A stretch of 64,000 nucleotides of DNA. Source: Liquidambar formosana. Lineage: Eukaryota; Streptophyta; Magnoliopsida; Saxifragales; Altingiaceae. The notes under the pieces were generated by a model. The model did no database searches. It was given only the letters and a program-made list of their open reading frames with translations, and was not told the origin of the DNA. The DNA is taken from positions 12,801,803-12,865,802 of the forward strand of contig CM077831.1 in the NCBI GenBank assembly GCA_039720395.1, given 5' to 3'. Below, piece after piece: positions 12,170 through 23,952 of this stretch. Positions within the stretch are counted from its first letter, which is position 1. Each line of letters starts with the position of its first letter. The translations under genes were made by a program, and so were the position numbers.

Positions 12170-13828
12170 TGTTAGGATTATGCCCTAGAGCCAATCATAG
12201 AGATGATTGTTTAGGGATTAGGAACAATCATTTGATTTCATTTATGTATGTCACATTTATTATTGATTTAATAAGAGGGCTTATTCTATTATGTTTATAT
12301 GCATCATTTATATTTACATAATATGTCCATGGAGTTAGAGTTGAGAATATGGAATTACAAAGAGTTGTAATTTTGAGACTATAGATATATCTCTGTACTA
12401 AACTCCTTAAGCATTCCTAGTTGAAGGTTCACTATGATGGACAGTAATGAACCATAGGACTAGCACTTGCTAGGTTGACTCTATAGGAGGATAGCTAGTC
12501 TCAAGCTATTTGTGTGGAGACACTACAACCAACAAGTGGGTGCCTATTATAAGAATAGGTACACTGAATGTGACCAAAGATATGAGATAAACTGAATGGA
12601 GTTTTATCCTGCCTGTCAATCAGTTTCTCATTGTTATAGTGGTACAAGTAATCCTTAGACCTGAGACACCATAGTTGCCTTATGCATGTAGCTTTAGAAG
12701 TTTGATAACACTAAGTGCAGATCCTATTCAGGGGTCTGCAAAGGTGTTCATTGGCCCTACTGCTCTGTGTATGAAGGCATGTGAGTGATCAACAAGGGAT
12801 CCATCACTCTCAGGAAAAAGAGAGAGAATGTCTCATATAGCATTCATAATATAACTCATTAAATCCATGGCCATGGTAGGATGAATATGAAAAGAGTTTC
12901 ATGAGTTCATCTATGAGTTGATATCTATGAATGAGTATAAAGTAATTGAACTAGGGACTTGACAGACTTCCATGTCCTATTAGTTCAATTGGAGACATTG
13001 TGTTGAAGGAAGGATGCAATTGTAACCTATAAACTATAACAGAAGGGTTCTTTGTAAATGACTATTCACCTCATTAAGGACCACACCATGAGCCATATGC
13101 TAGGTGTTACTCATGGTTAGTAGAAGCCCTAATTGATATAAGTGAGTTATAATCAATTAGGGAATTGGAAGGAGTTCCAATTAGACCCTAAATGGAAAGA
13201 GTTCCATTGTGCACACCTCGTGCTATTCCTACTACTTAATGATGTGAACCCAATGGGTCACACACTGATCATGCAAGAAGGGCTTTAAAGTCTATGAGAG
13301 AAAAGGTTTTAGTGAATAAAGAATAGTTCTTTATAGGCCTATTTGTATTTGATACAAATAATAGGGGTTAATGTGCAATTAAGTGTAATTACACATAACC
13401 CTATTAGGGTTTCTTCCCCATGGCCAGCCCCCTTTAGTGGGCTGCCTATATAAGTCACACTTATGTGTGACATGGCATAAGAGGCTTGCACAATAAACCC
13501 TAGCCGTCCAGCCCCTTAGAGGCTCTCTTCTCTCTCTCTCTCTTCTCCACCTCTAGCAACAACAAGGAAGAAGAAAGAAAGGACTTGAAGCTCTAGCTAG
13601 GTGTGGATACCGTTGGAGGCAGCACACTTGGGCTGCTCATTCACCGCTGTCCGGAATCAAAGCTTGGAGCAAAAAGGAGAAGACAAAAATTCTGTAAGTG
13701 TTCTAACCCTCTTTGTAGTTAGGGTTTGATTTTGTGTTATGCATAGTTAGATTCATGGGATTGGGAATCGTAGGAAAAATTTTTTATATTCCGCACTTCT
13801 ATTTTTCCCTCTTGTTCGATTCCCAACA
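12170..13828 (+). repeat. C2 5' LTR
   Basis: Starts TGTTAGGATTATGCC and ends TTCGATTCCCAACA. The TATA box is at 13446-13454 and overlaps the inverted repeat GTCACACTTATGTGTGAC (13454-13471), which would lie near the 5' end of the transcript. The 12-bp palindrome CCATGGCCATGG lies near 12866. Confidence 0.95.
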
Positions 13829-13829
13829 G

Positions 13830-13841
13830 TGGTATCAGAGC
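13830..13841 (+). other. C2 primer binding site
   Basis: TGGTATCAGAGC, one base after the LTR end, complementary to the 3' end of initiator tRNA-Met. Confidence 0.92.
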
Positions 13842-16800
13842 CATGATTATGCATAATACAAAATACATATGGGCTGGTAATTATGGTGTAGTTGAATGAT
13901 TCAAAAATCTGGAAAATTTTTTCTGCATAATTGGTTTTCCTCCATGGCTGAACCTAGGGTTTGGAACCCTAGGTCAATTCTCTTCTACTCCTCTTCTAAT
14001 TGATGGTTAAGTGTAGCCATGGATGCAATAGGTTGCATAGGGTTTGAGTTTGGAGAAGAAGAATAAGGAAACTAGGGTTTTATAAAACTGTTATGAACAG
14101 TTTTCATGGTAGCCATGAAAAACCGTCATCTTGTTTTGCATGCAGAATTCAGAGTTCTTCTCCAAAATTTTCAAGCCATATATGGTTAGAAAGCTCTTCG
14201 AATAAGCTTTCCAACCCAACAAACGGTGCGTCAATCCGAGTTCTGTAGTGAAAGTTATGAATTTTTTACTACAGGCTGTCTGGAAAGACAGTTTTGCTCG
14301 GGAATGATGCAATAGCCACAACTTTAAGTTATTGATGGAGATCAAAGGCATGGCAATGGTTGCTACCACTTGGGTTATGTTCTAGACATGGTAGGGAAAG
14401 GTTCCCAAGCATTTAGATGCATCATAATTGGATTGAGATGCTAGAACAGAAGGAAGAAGGAGAAGAACACCATGGAGGCTGAATCTGGGTTTTAGAACCC
14501 TAAGGTTCTTGCAATTAATTGTAATTAAAACTGCTGTATTTATGATGGAAGATCATTGTAGGATCATTATATATCATGTGTATATGATTTTCTTTAAGTT
14601 TCAAAAAGGTTTTGATGGAAAAAGATTCAAAAAGTTTGAAAATTTTTCATGAACAGCATAGCAGATTTTCTCTGCAGAAAAGTCATCAATGGAGTTTTGA
14701 TTAGAACTTGAGTTAGGGAACTCCAAATTGCATGAAACCAATTGCATTAGTTTCCTAAGACATGTAGGATACTGGGAAAATTCGTTTGGTAGCCTAATTC
14801 ATTCATCTTGCTGGGTTTTAAATCAATTTCTGACAACGGACAGTATGCTGTAAATTTCTGGGCAGCCTACTGTTGTTTTAATTGTTTAGAACAATTGGTG
14901 ATGATTTGATCATCCAAACCTCTTCTATTAGCTTAGTATTTCATGTAGGGACATGATACAAAAGCTGGTTTCAATGGAGGAGTCGAATTGATAAGGATTT
15001 AGAAGCTATTGTGACCTTCAAGGTCTGCAACAATGGCTCCAGCAATGGGTTTTGGAAATCCTGATTGTTCTTGATGATGGCAGCCACTTCCACCACTTCT
15101 CATGTGTCCAGAGGCTTGTCCCACACCCCTAGGATGTTCTCCCATGGCTGGTCATGGCCTCCCACAGTCGTTGGTGGCCATGGCAGCCTAGCCAAGCTCA
15201 GGCAGCCCCCTGGTAGTGACGGCTGCATAGAGTTAAGGATGAAACCCTAATTTTGAGTTAATGAAGAAACCCTAATTGGAATATTAATTACCTTCATTAA
15301 AGAATTAATGATTGGTCATTAGATGACCAATCATGGTTATTAATTGTTAGGGCATAATTAATACCATTAATGATGTCTAGGGTTAGGGTTTTAGAAACCC
15401 TAATTAGTGTAATTAATTAAGGGTAATAAATACCCTATTTGGCATTAATTAAACCCTAATCCCTTTTATTAAATACCGTATGAACCTAGGGTTTTAATGA
15501 TTGGTCATTAAATGACCAATCATAAGGCATTTAATGATTAGGGCTTGCATTTAGGGTTTAGGGTTATGCATTTAGGGTTTAGGGTTTTAGGAAACCCTAA
15601 TACACTAATTCATCATTTAATTGATTTTATTTAATTCCCATGTTAATTATTTAATTAATATTGATTAATTTTATAATGTTTTAAATGGTTTAAAATACAA
15701 TTGGGGATTAAATTAAAATCTAGAAATTCTTAATTAAATGAAATCGTTTTGTTTAATTAAGGAAACCCTAATATTGGATATTAGAGTTATTTTAGGAAAC
15801 TTCATATGTTTAAAATTAATTTGATTAATTGAAACTAATATGTCTTAAATGTTAAGACTTTATTTAATTCTGGATATTTTGTTAAAACCTAATAAGATTA
15901 GGATGCATTAATGAAATTAATGTAAATCATTCAAGAGAATTACCATAATGCCCATATGTTTTAATGCTTACAGTTTTTCTTTACATTATGCAATGAGATT
16001 GTATGTATGTGTTTGGATGATGATTATGGACTATACCCCTTAAACCAATTGTGATTGGCCGTCTTATGAATGGGTTGTAATAATTTTTCAAGAGTTGTAA
16101 TTTTATTATGGTGATGTAATTTATTATTTGGGGCTTGCATGCCACCTTCCCTCTCTCTCTATCATTCTCTTATGTACCCCACATTCCCTTTATGTATCCC
16201 TTTCTATATATTATGTAAATGTTATGTAATCGAGAGCGCACTAAGGAGCATGGTGGACCCAAAGGAGTATAATGGAGCCCAACAAGCCAATGGTGGAGAC
16301 TAACAAGCCAATAATGGAGACCAACATGCCAATGGTGGAGACCATCAAGCCAAGGGAACAGATTGAAGGACTTGAAAGCTTAGAGAAGTTTTTCAAGAAA
16401 GCATGCATGTTACGAATGGTTTATTTTACGATCACCTACACCCACCATAGACTTAGGATTCAATCTATTGGCTTGGATTGAATCTTCTTAAAGTCCATAA
16501 TCATCATAGTGGGAGCTTTAATTTATGAGATAATTGTATTAGCTCCAATACCATAGTTTGGTATATGTTACCTATTCACTTAGGGACTAATATCAAAATA
16601 TGGTACTTTATATATGTTGATATATAATAGCATGCGATGTATGATTTATAATAGCATGAGATGTATGATTATAAATAGCATAATTTATATGTTTAAATTT
16701 TGATACATAGGATGCATGTTAATTTGATGAGACCCTTTAAAACCCCTCTTATTTTAATATTAAGTTGAAAATGAAGAAATCATAGGGAATGAATTCTTCA

Positions 16801-17311
16801 TTGCCTTCCATCATTATAGGATCATCTAACGTCCCTTAATGTGGGTACCTGGCTGCAGACATGTAGGAGCTACCCATGTTAAAGACATTACTTGAAACTA
16901 TCACATATGAGATATCATGGGGTGCCTAAACTGGTATATACCAAGAAACTAACATGTGAGGTATATATTTGGCGAAACATACCTGTGTGAATGATGGGTT
17001 TAACTTAACTAGGGAAGTATTCCAAGAAACTAACATGTGAGGTGTATGTTCCCTAGAGGCAAAACGATTGGAACTTGCTTATGAAGCAATAGACAAAGAG
17101 TTGTCTTCTTATTGTGGGTTAGAAGTCAAGAAACTAACATGTGAGGCTTCTAAGTCACAGTGGGACCCCAATCCCCATTAGGAATGAGATTCCCGAATTC
17201 CATTAGAGGGTGTATGGAATTTGATAAAATAGTGGGAGGTACCATATGATTAAAGACCCAATCATTATGGATAAAAATGAAATCTAATTCTTTGTTTATG
17301 TAGATTACCTA
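13842..17311 (+). other. C2 leader, non-coding
   Basis: About 3.5 kb, homologous to the C1 leader. It contains a telobox-rich stretch (15240-15790), including TTTAGGGTTTAGGG repeats at 15551-15590, and three exact copies of CAAGAAACTAACATGTGAGG at 16942, 17023 and 17127. A 92-codon antisense ORF (14369-14091) is shared with C1 but missing from C3. Confidence 0.75.
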
Positions 17312-20200
17312 ATTACTCACCTCAAAACCCCTATTTCCTAATATAGGATATTGATAGTTTGACTAAACCCGATTTCTTTGATTGACTTAGGAAATTGAGA
17401 ATTGTTCTCAATTTCAAAAGATTGTTTATATGCTATTAGGCCTTTTATTAAAGGCCCTCCATAAAACATCCTAAGAAGAAAAAGACACTATGCGCAATTG
17501 GCATCTTGTTGCCATACTATATGATAGTATTTATGACTAATGAGCTTCAGAAGCAAAATTAGTCAATGCAAGTGCCTTTGATGTCCTACATCACATACAA
17601 AGGTTGTATAGTGAGTAAAATAATACTATAAAGTATAGTAGTTATAAAGGACTTCTTCTGGACTAGGATGTAATAAAAGTTGTTTATTAATAATCATTCT
17701 TTTGAAAAATGATTAATCACATAGAATAGCTTGAGAAGCTAGATGTGATTTAAAATGGAAGCATAGAGGAAAGCAAGTCTTGAAAAGTCAAAGACAAAGA
17801 AATATAATTATTTTGTAGTAAATATAAGGTATTGTAAAGGGAACTTGATAAAGTATCAGTCTTCCTAGAAGAACCAAACTTTTGAAGTTTTGGTTCATGC
17901 TCTAAACTAAATTATTGGTTAGTTCTGCTTCTTGGTTTTTGGATTCTAGTATAATCTAAATCGAAGCAGAAAGTTAAGTAGATAATAAGTTACCTTTAAA
18001 AATTTTAATAGAGCAAGAGTTGCTAGATTAATTTTGGGAACTTATTTCTTAACTAAGTCATTTAAGACATTCTAGAAATTTGATTTCCGAATTTAAATGA
18101 CTAATTAGAGCGAATGCAACGTATTCCGAGAATACAAGAGATGTAGAGACTCTCATTTAAATGTAACGATTATGACTTGGTTATGAGATGACCAAACCCT
18201 TCTTTTACTTGGTGAAGTGAAAGAGTTACATTTATAATTTGACTAATACATTGTGATGTATATAGTCAGGTAGAGCATGCATTCAATTACAGTAGACTCA
18301 TCTTAGAATACCATAGCTCAATGGTGAATCTAAGAGAATGAATTGAACCCTGTTAAGATATGGTTTGATCCATGATGAGTTTTACTAATGTATCCATCTA
18401 GGATATACCTTAAAATTGCTACATATTGATAATTTAGGGTTCACTCCAGTTTTGTCCCAATTATATCAGATATGATATGGGAAGAAACCCAACTTATAGA
18501 AGTTAAGGCTTGGGCTTGTGCTACGTATGTCTAGAAACATAATGTAGACAATCTGGAAATAAGGTCAAGTAAGTGTTGAATTGTGGTATATCCCAAAAGT
18601 GGTTGGGATAGTATTTCTATTACCCTAATGAACAAAAGTTGTCCATTAGGATGTTTGCTGGATTTTCTTGAGAAAGAGTTCATTCAAGAAGATGCAAAAG
18701 TAGATAGAATTTATAGAATTGTCTGTAAAGCCACAAACGAACAAAGATCCAACCCTTGTCTCTGTTAAGACAAAACCCTTAACTACACTACAATCTTTTC
18801 ATAGATCAAATTGGATATTTCTTAACATAAGAGAGATATTGTATCTCTATTAGAATGTGAAAGAATTGTTCTTTGGTGATAAAGATCACCAAGATAATCC
18901 TATTGATTATGACTAGACGATGTTTCACATCAACTCGAGAAATGACTAAGAGTCATTAAATCCAATATGGATAGGTAGAGACCTAAAAGGCTTGGCTATT
19001 TAAGAATGTTTTCAACATAGGCAAAAAGTTGTCTATAAAGAAACTTGTTTGATAATAGTTATGCTGAAATCCATTTGGATCTTGTTATCTATAAACACAC
19101 ATTTTGAATATAAGATATGTCAAAAAGGATATAAAGATGTTATATCAAATGGTGAAAAACCATAAAAGTGTGTAAGTTATAGAAGTCTATTCATAGACTA
19201 CAAAGTTCTTATAATTAGAACATCTATAAAGTTGAAGTAATCAAATTGTTTGATTTCTCTCATTGTATAGATGGACTATGAGTGTATAAAAGGTTAGTGG
19301 GAGTGCGATCGTTTTTCTTTATCCTAAGTATAGATGACATCCTAATCATTATGAATGATATATGAATGTTATCTAATGTAAAGTTTTGGTTTTTGGAGAA
19401 AAACTAATTCATGAAAGATTTGGCAGAAGCATTCAACAAGATCTATAGAGATAGATCATATAGATTGCTAAGTATCTCCAAATCATTAAACATAGTTGAA
19501 ATGTTGAAGGAGTTCAACATGGAGAATTCTAAGGGAGGTCTGATTTACTTCAGATAAGAATTCATTATTCAAGGGCATGTGCCCTAGGATAATACAAGTA
19601 AGGTTCTTAAAGTGTTAAGAAGCCTTATTCTACACTATGTATTGAACCTGATATCTATTATGTTGTAATTGTTACAAATAGTTATCAGTCAATTCAAATT
19701 TGGAATATTGGATTGTATATGGAAATTGTAAACTCATAGTAGATGGGTATATGGATTTGGATATAATCCATATGGGGTATATTTTATATTCACTTTAGTT
19801 GGTGAAATACTTAATGGAAGAACTGTATGAAAGATACAGTGGATTCCATTATTAAGGGTGAATTAATTGTCACATTGTCTAGGAGACTGTTTGGATCTAT
19901 AAGTTCATTTAGAACTTGGAGTTGTTCCTTCCATAGAGTTGCCCACACCTTGTTTTGTGACAACAATGGGTCTATAGCTCAAGTATAGGAATCACGGTCT
20001 CATCAAAAGTCCAAACTCATAGAGTGACAATTCCAAGTGATTAGAGGAATCATTGGAAGAGGTAATAGATACATTACAGAAGATATTATCTACATAAGTT
20101 TTTGTAGACCTACTGTCTAAAGCTTTAAAACATAATTGGTTATGTCTAAGACCAACATCTTGAGAAGATAGGTATGCGATACATGGTCGATTGGCTTTAG
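17312..20200 (+). pseudogene. C2 degenerate copia gag-pol remnant
   Basis: It aligns with the C3 polyprotein gene from the former start (ATT at 17312-17314 in place of ATG) to the stop at 20198-20200, but is about 770 bp shorter and full of stops and frameshifts. A recognisable piece at 18655-18690 encodes LEKEFIQE, as in C3. The reverse transcriptase region near 19300-19340 keeps the C3 nucleotide order but not the frame. Identical damage in C1 shows the copy was already dead when it last transposed. Confidence 0.88.
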
Positions 20201-20203
20201 TGC

Positions 20204-20214
20204 AAGTGGGAGAT
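20204..20214 (+). other. C2 polypurine tract
   Basis: AAGTGGGAGAT immediately before the 3' LTR; identical in all four copia copies of the window. Confidence 0.88.
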
Positions 20215-21873
20215 TGTTAGGATTATGCCCTAGAGCCAATCATAGAGATGATTGTTTAGGGATTAGGAACAATCATTTGATTTCATTTATGTATGTCACA
20301 TTTATTATTGATTTAATAAGAGGGCTTATTCTATTATGTTTATATGCATCATTTATATTTACATAATATGTCCATGGAGTTAGAGTTGAGAATATGGAAT
20401 TACAAAGAGTTGTAATTTTGAGACTATAGATATATCTCTGTACTAAACTCCTTAAGCATTCCTAGTTGAAGGTTCACTATGATGGACAGTAATGAACCAT
20501 AGGACTAGCACTTGCTAGGTTGACTCTATAGGAGGATAGCTAGTCTCAAGCTATTTGTGTGGAGACACTACAACCAACAAGTGGGTGCCTATTATAAGAA
20601 TAGGTACACTGAATGTGACCAAAGATATGAGATAAACTGAATGGAGTTTTATCCTGCCTGTCAATCAGTTTCTCATTGTTATAGTGGTACAAGTAATCCT
20701 TAGACCTGAGACACCATAGTTGCCTTATGCATGTAGCTTTAGAAGTTTGATAACACTAAGTGCAGATCCTATTCAGGGGTCTGCAAAGGTGTTCATTGGC
20801 CCTACTGCTCTGTGTATGAAGGCATGTGAGTGATCAACAAGGGATCCATCACTCTCAGGAAAAAGAGAGAGAATGTCTCATATAGCATTCATAATATAAC
20901 TCATTAAATCCATGGCCATGGTAGGATGAATATGAAAAGAGTTTCATGAGTTCATCTATGAGTTGATATCTATGAATGAGTATAAAGTAATTGAACTAGG
21001 GACTTGACAGACTTCCATGTCCTATTAGTTCAATTGGAGACATTGTGTTGAAGGAAGGATGCAATTGTAACCTATAAACTATAACAGAAGGGTTCTTTGT
21101 AAATGACTATTCACCTCATTAAGGACCACACCATAAGCCATATGCTAGGTGTTACTCATGGTTAGTAGAAGCCCTAATTGATATAAGTGAGTTATAATCA
21201 ATTAGGGAATTGGAAGGAGTTCCAATTAGACCCTAAATGGAAAGAGTTCCATTGTGCACACCTCGTGCTATTCCTACTACTTAATGATGTGAACCCAATG
21301 GGTCACACACTGATCATGCAAGAAGGGCTTTAAAGTCTATGAGAGAAAAGGTTTTAGTGAATAAAGAATAGTTCTTTATAGGCCTATTTGTATTTGATAC
21401 AAATAATAGGGGTTAATGTGCAATTAAGTGTAATTACACATAACCCTATTAGGGTTTCTTCCCCATGGCCAGCCCCCTTTAGTGGGCTGCCTATATAAGT
21501 CACACTTATGTGTGACATGGCATAAGAGGCTTGCACAATAAACCCTAGCCGTCCAGCCCCTTAGAGGCTCTCTTCTCTCTCTCTCTCTTCTCCACCTCTA
21601 GCAACAACAAGGAAGAAGAAAGAAAGGACTTGAAGCTCTAGCTAGGTGTGGATACCGTTGGAGGCAGCACACTTGGGCTGCTCATTCACCGCTGTCCGGA
21701 ATCAAAGCTTGGAGCAAAAAGGAGAAGACAAAAATTCTGTAAGTGTTCTAACCCTCTTTGTAGTTAGGGTTTGATTTTGTGTTATGCATAGTTAGATTCA
21801 TGGGATTGGGAATCGTAGGAAAAATTTTTTATATTCCGCACTTCTATTTTTCCCTCTTGTTCGATTCCCAACA
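20215..21873 (+). repeat. C2 3' LTR
   Basis: 1659 bp, same length as the 5' copy and near-identical. Followed by the target duplication TATGT and then the G1 integrase. Confidence 0.95.
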
Positions 21874-21878
21874 TATGT

Positions 21879-22455
21879 CTCCATCTTTTAGGCCATGATC
21901 CATGATGCGCTTGTTGAAAGCTCTAGCTATTCTGCGTTGATAACCTTGAACATGGTATAGAGCATTCAAACGCCTTTCATCAAGCAAAACTAGCTCATCA
22001 TATCTGTTTCGTACCCAATCCACTTCCGACAACTAATCTTCCATTATTACCCTGAGGGAAGGAATTTCTAACTCGATTGGGAGAACTGCTTCTATGCTAT
22101 AAACCAATGAGTACGGTGTAGCACCTGTGGAAGATCTAATTGAAGTGCGGTAACCCCATAAGACGAGTTGCAACTTTTCTGACCAGTCATTGTACTTCTT
22201 AGCGGACTTCTGTAGCATGTTCTTTATGTTCTTGTTAGCTACTTCAACTGCTCCATTCGTCTGCGGCCTATAAGGGGAAGACTTGTGAACTCGAATGCTG
22301 TACTTCTGCAAGATTTCTTCTACATCACCTCGGAAGTGTTGTCCGTTATCTGATATGATCTCATGTGGAATCCCGTATCGGCAAATGATGTGGGTCTTAA
22401 TGAATGGGACACTTGCTTTAACCCTAAGGTTTTGTAGGACTTCGCCTCTACCCAC
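21879..22455 (-). pseudogene. G1 integrase catalytic core, 3' half
   Basis: The frame 22455-22033 carries the second core aspartate in EIISDNGQHF and the glutamate in TNGAVEVANKNIK, the D-D-E signature of retroviral-type integrases. A TAG near 22031 interrupts the frame, which then continues (LSEVDWVRNRYDELVLLDERR) to the C2 insertion site. The join to the upstream part of integrase near 22440 needs a frameshift. In a live element this enzyme inserts the cDNA. Here it is broken by a stop, a frameshift and C2. Confidence 0.85.
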
Positions 22456-23444
22456 TTAGTGAAGTAATCTATTGCCACCAAGATAAACTCATGACCTTCC
22501 TTTGACTTAGGATGGATCTTTCCAATGATATCTATTCCCCAAGTTGAAAAAGGCCAATGGGATGACATAGTATTCAAAGGCATTGATGGAAGGTGCTGAA
22601 CATTGGCAAAGATTTGACAATTATGGCACTTCTTGACATGCATATAACAATCTCTTTCCATGGTGGTCCAATAGTAACCGAGATGAGCAATCTTCTTAGC
22701 TAGCATATAACTATTCATGTGAGGTGCCCCTGCTCCTTCTTGTACCTCTTCAATTATTCTTTGAGTTTCTTCCTCCGTTACACAAAGTAAGTGGATGCCA
22801 TCATAGGATCTTCTATATAATCTTCCTCCGCACATGATGTAGTGGGTAGCCAATCTTCTCAACGTATGCCTATCAACTTTTAAAGCTCCTTCAGGATATT
22901 CCCTTTTCTCCACGAACCTCTGGATGTCATAGAACCACGGACGCCCATCTGTTACTTGACTATTCTGAATACTGTAGCAGTACACTGGTTTTTTTCTTCT
23001 TTCAATCATGAGTGGACAAACATTTCCGCCTTTTGGAATTTCCACCATGGACGCAAGTGTAGCAACAACGTCAGCAAAGCGGTTATTTACCCTTGACAAG
23101 TAGTGGAACTCTATTTTGTCGAATTCTTTGGTAAGTGCTTCTAGATAAGCGTGATAGGGTAACAACTTCTCGTCTCGAGTCTTCCACTCCCCTTTGATTT
23201 GGTAGATAATCAAGACTGAGACTCCGTACACTTCTAATTCTTCAACTCCCAGCTCTAAAGCTGCTTCCAACCCTAGAATGCAAGTTTCGTATTCGGCGAT
23301 GTTGTTCGTGGCCTCAAACCCTAACTTCATTGCCAGAGGAGTGTGGGTGTTATCAGGAGAAATCAACAAGACTCCTATGCCAAAGCCCCTTTTATTTGTA
23401 GTACCGTCAAAGTAGACTTTCCATAGCTTCTTTTTTATCTCCAA
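22440..23444 (-). pseudogene. G1 archaeal-type RNase H and integrase N-terminal half
   Basis: The N-terminal about 135 residues read LWKVYFDGTTNKRGFGIGV and NNIAEYETCILGLEAALEL. This is the additional archaeal-type RNase H that defines the Tat lineage. The usual GDS aspartate reads GVS here, so one catalytic acid is lost. An integrase zinc-binding region follows (KKIAHLGYYWTTMERDC...KKCHNCQ), in which the usual first histidine (HEG) reads QEG, and then the first core aspartate in WGIDIIG. The frame shifts around 22440; the last residues of the long frame (after about YKTLG) are out of register. Confidence 0.85.
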
Positions 23445-23952
23445 TATGTCTTCATCGGGGAACCCTTATTCAATACCATCTCCTTCTGAAACTGGATTCT
23501 CTGCTAAGTGTTCTGAAATGACTCTCCCTTTTATCGAGCTCTGTACCACATACTTAATATCGAATTCAGATAACAACAATAACCATCACGCAGTACGATA
23601 GGTCAACATTGGCTTTTCAAGCAAGTATTTGAGTGGATCCATGCGACTAATAAGGAACACCTGGAAAGATAGCATGTAATGGTAGAGTTTTTGGGAGGCC
23701 CACACCAATGCCATGCAAGTATTTTCCACAGCGTTGTAGTTCACCTCGTAGTCTGTCATTTTCTTACTTAGATAGTAAATGGCGTTCTCCTTCCTCGACT
23801 CTTCCAAATAGTGTGCGAGCATTGCCCCCATAGCAGTTTCTGTGACAGTTGAAGTATAGCAACAACAGCTCTCCTTCTTTAGGTGGAACTAGTATCGATG
23901 GATTGCTTAAATAGCATTTAATGGCTTCAAAAGCTTTCTGACATTCCTCGTT
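23445..23952 (-). pseudogene. G1 Ty3-type RNase H
   Basis: Minus-strand translation gives ENAIYYLSKKMTDYEVNY and the block MDPLKYLLEKPMLTYRTA, the C-terminal pattern of the RNase H fused to Ty3 reverse transcriptase. Stops break it after TYRTA (near 23584) and again near 23467, before the archaeal-type RNase H. The first catalytic segment near 23840-23880 is damaged. With the next domain this gives the two tandem RNase H domains of Tat elements. Confidence 0.8.

Larger units (their letters stand above)
12170..21873 (+). mobile_element. C2: complete non-autonomous Ty1/copia element with target duplication
   Basis: It has two 1659-bp LTRs, a primer site and a polypurine tract, and is flanked by TATGT at 12165-12169 and 21874-21878. 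A base-by-base reading of the LTR pair showed one difference (CACCATGAGCC near 13086 against CACCATAAGCC near 21131). It is therefore a very recent insertion. The internal region (13829-20214) has no long reading frame and carries the same decayed pol as C1. It lies inside the integrase of G1, in the opposite orientation. Confidence 0.95.

Noticed and set aside
15551..15590. Telomere or telomere-fusion remnant (TTTAGGG repeats)
   Set aside because: Only two to four imperfect repeats, present at the same leader position in several copia copies; they are element motifs.
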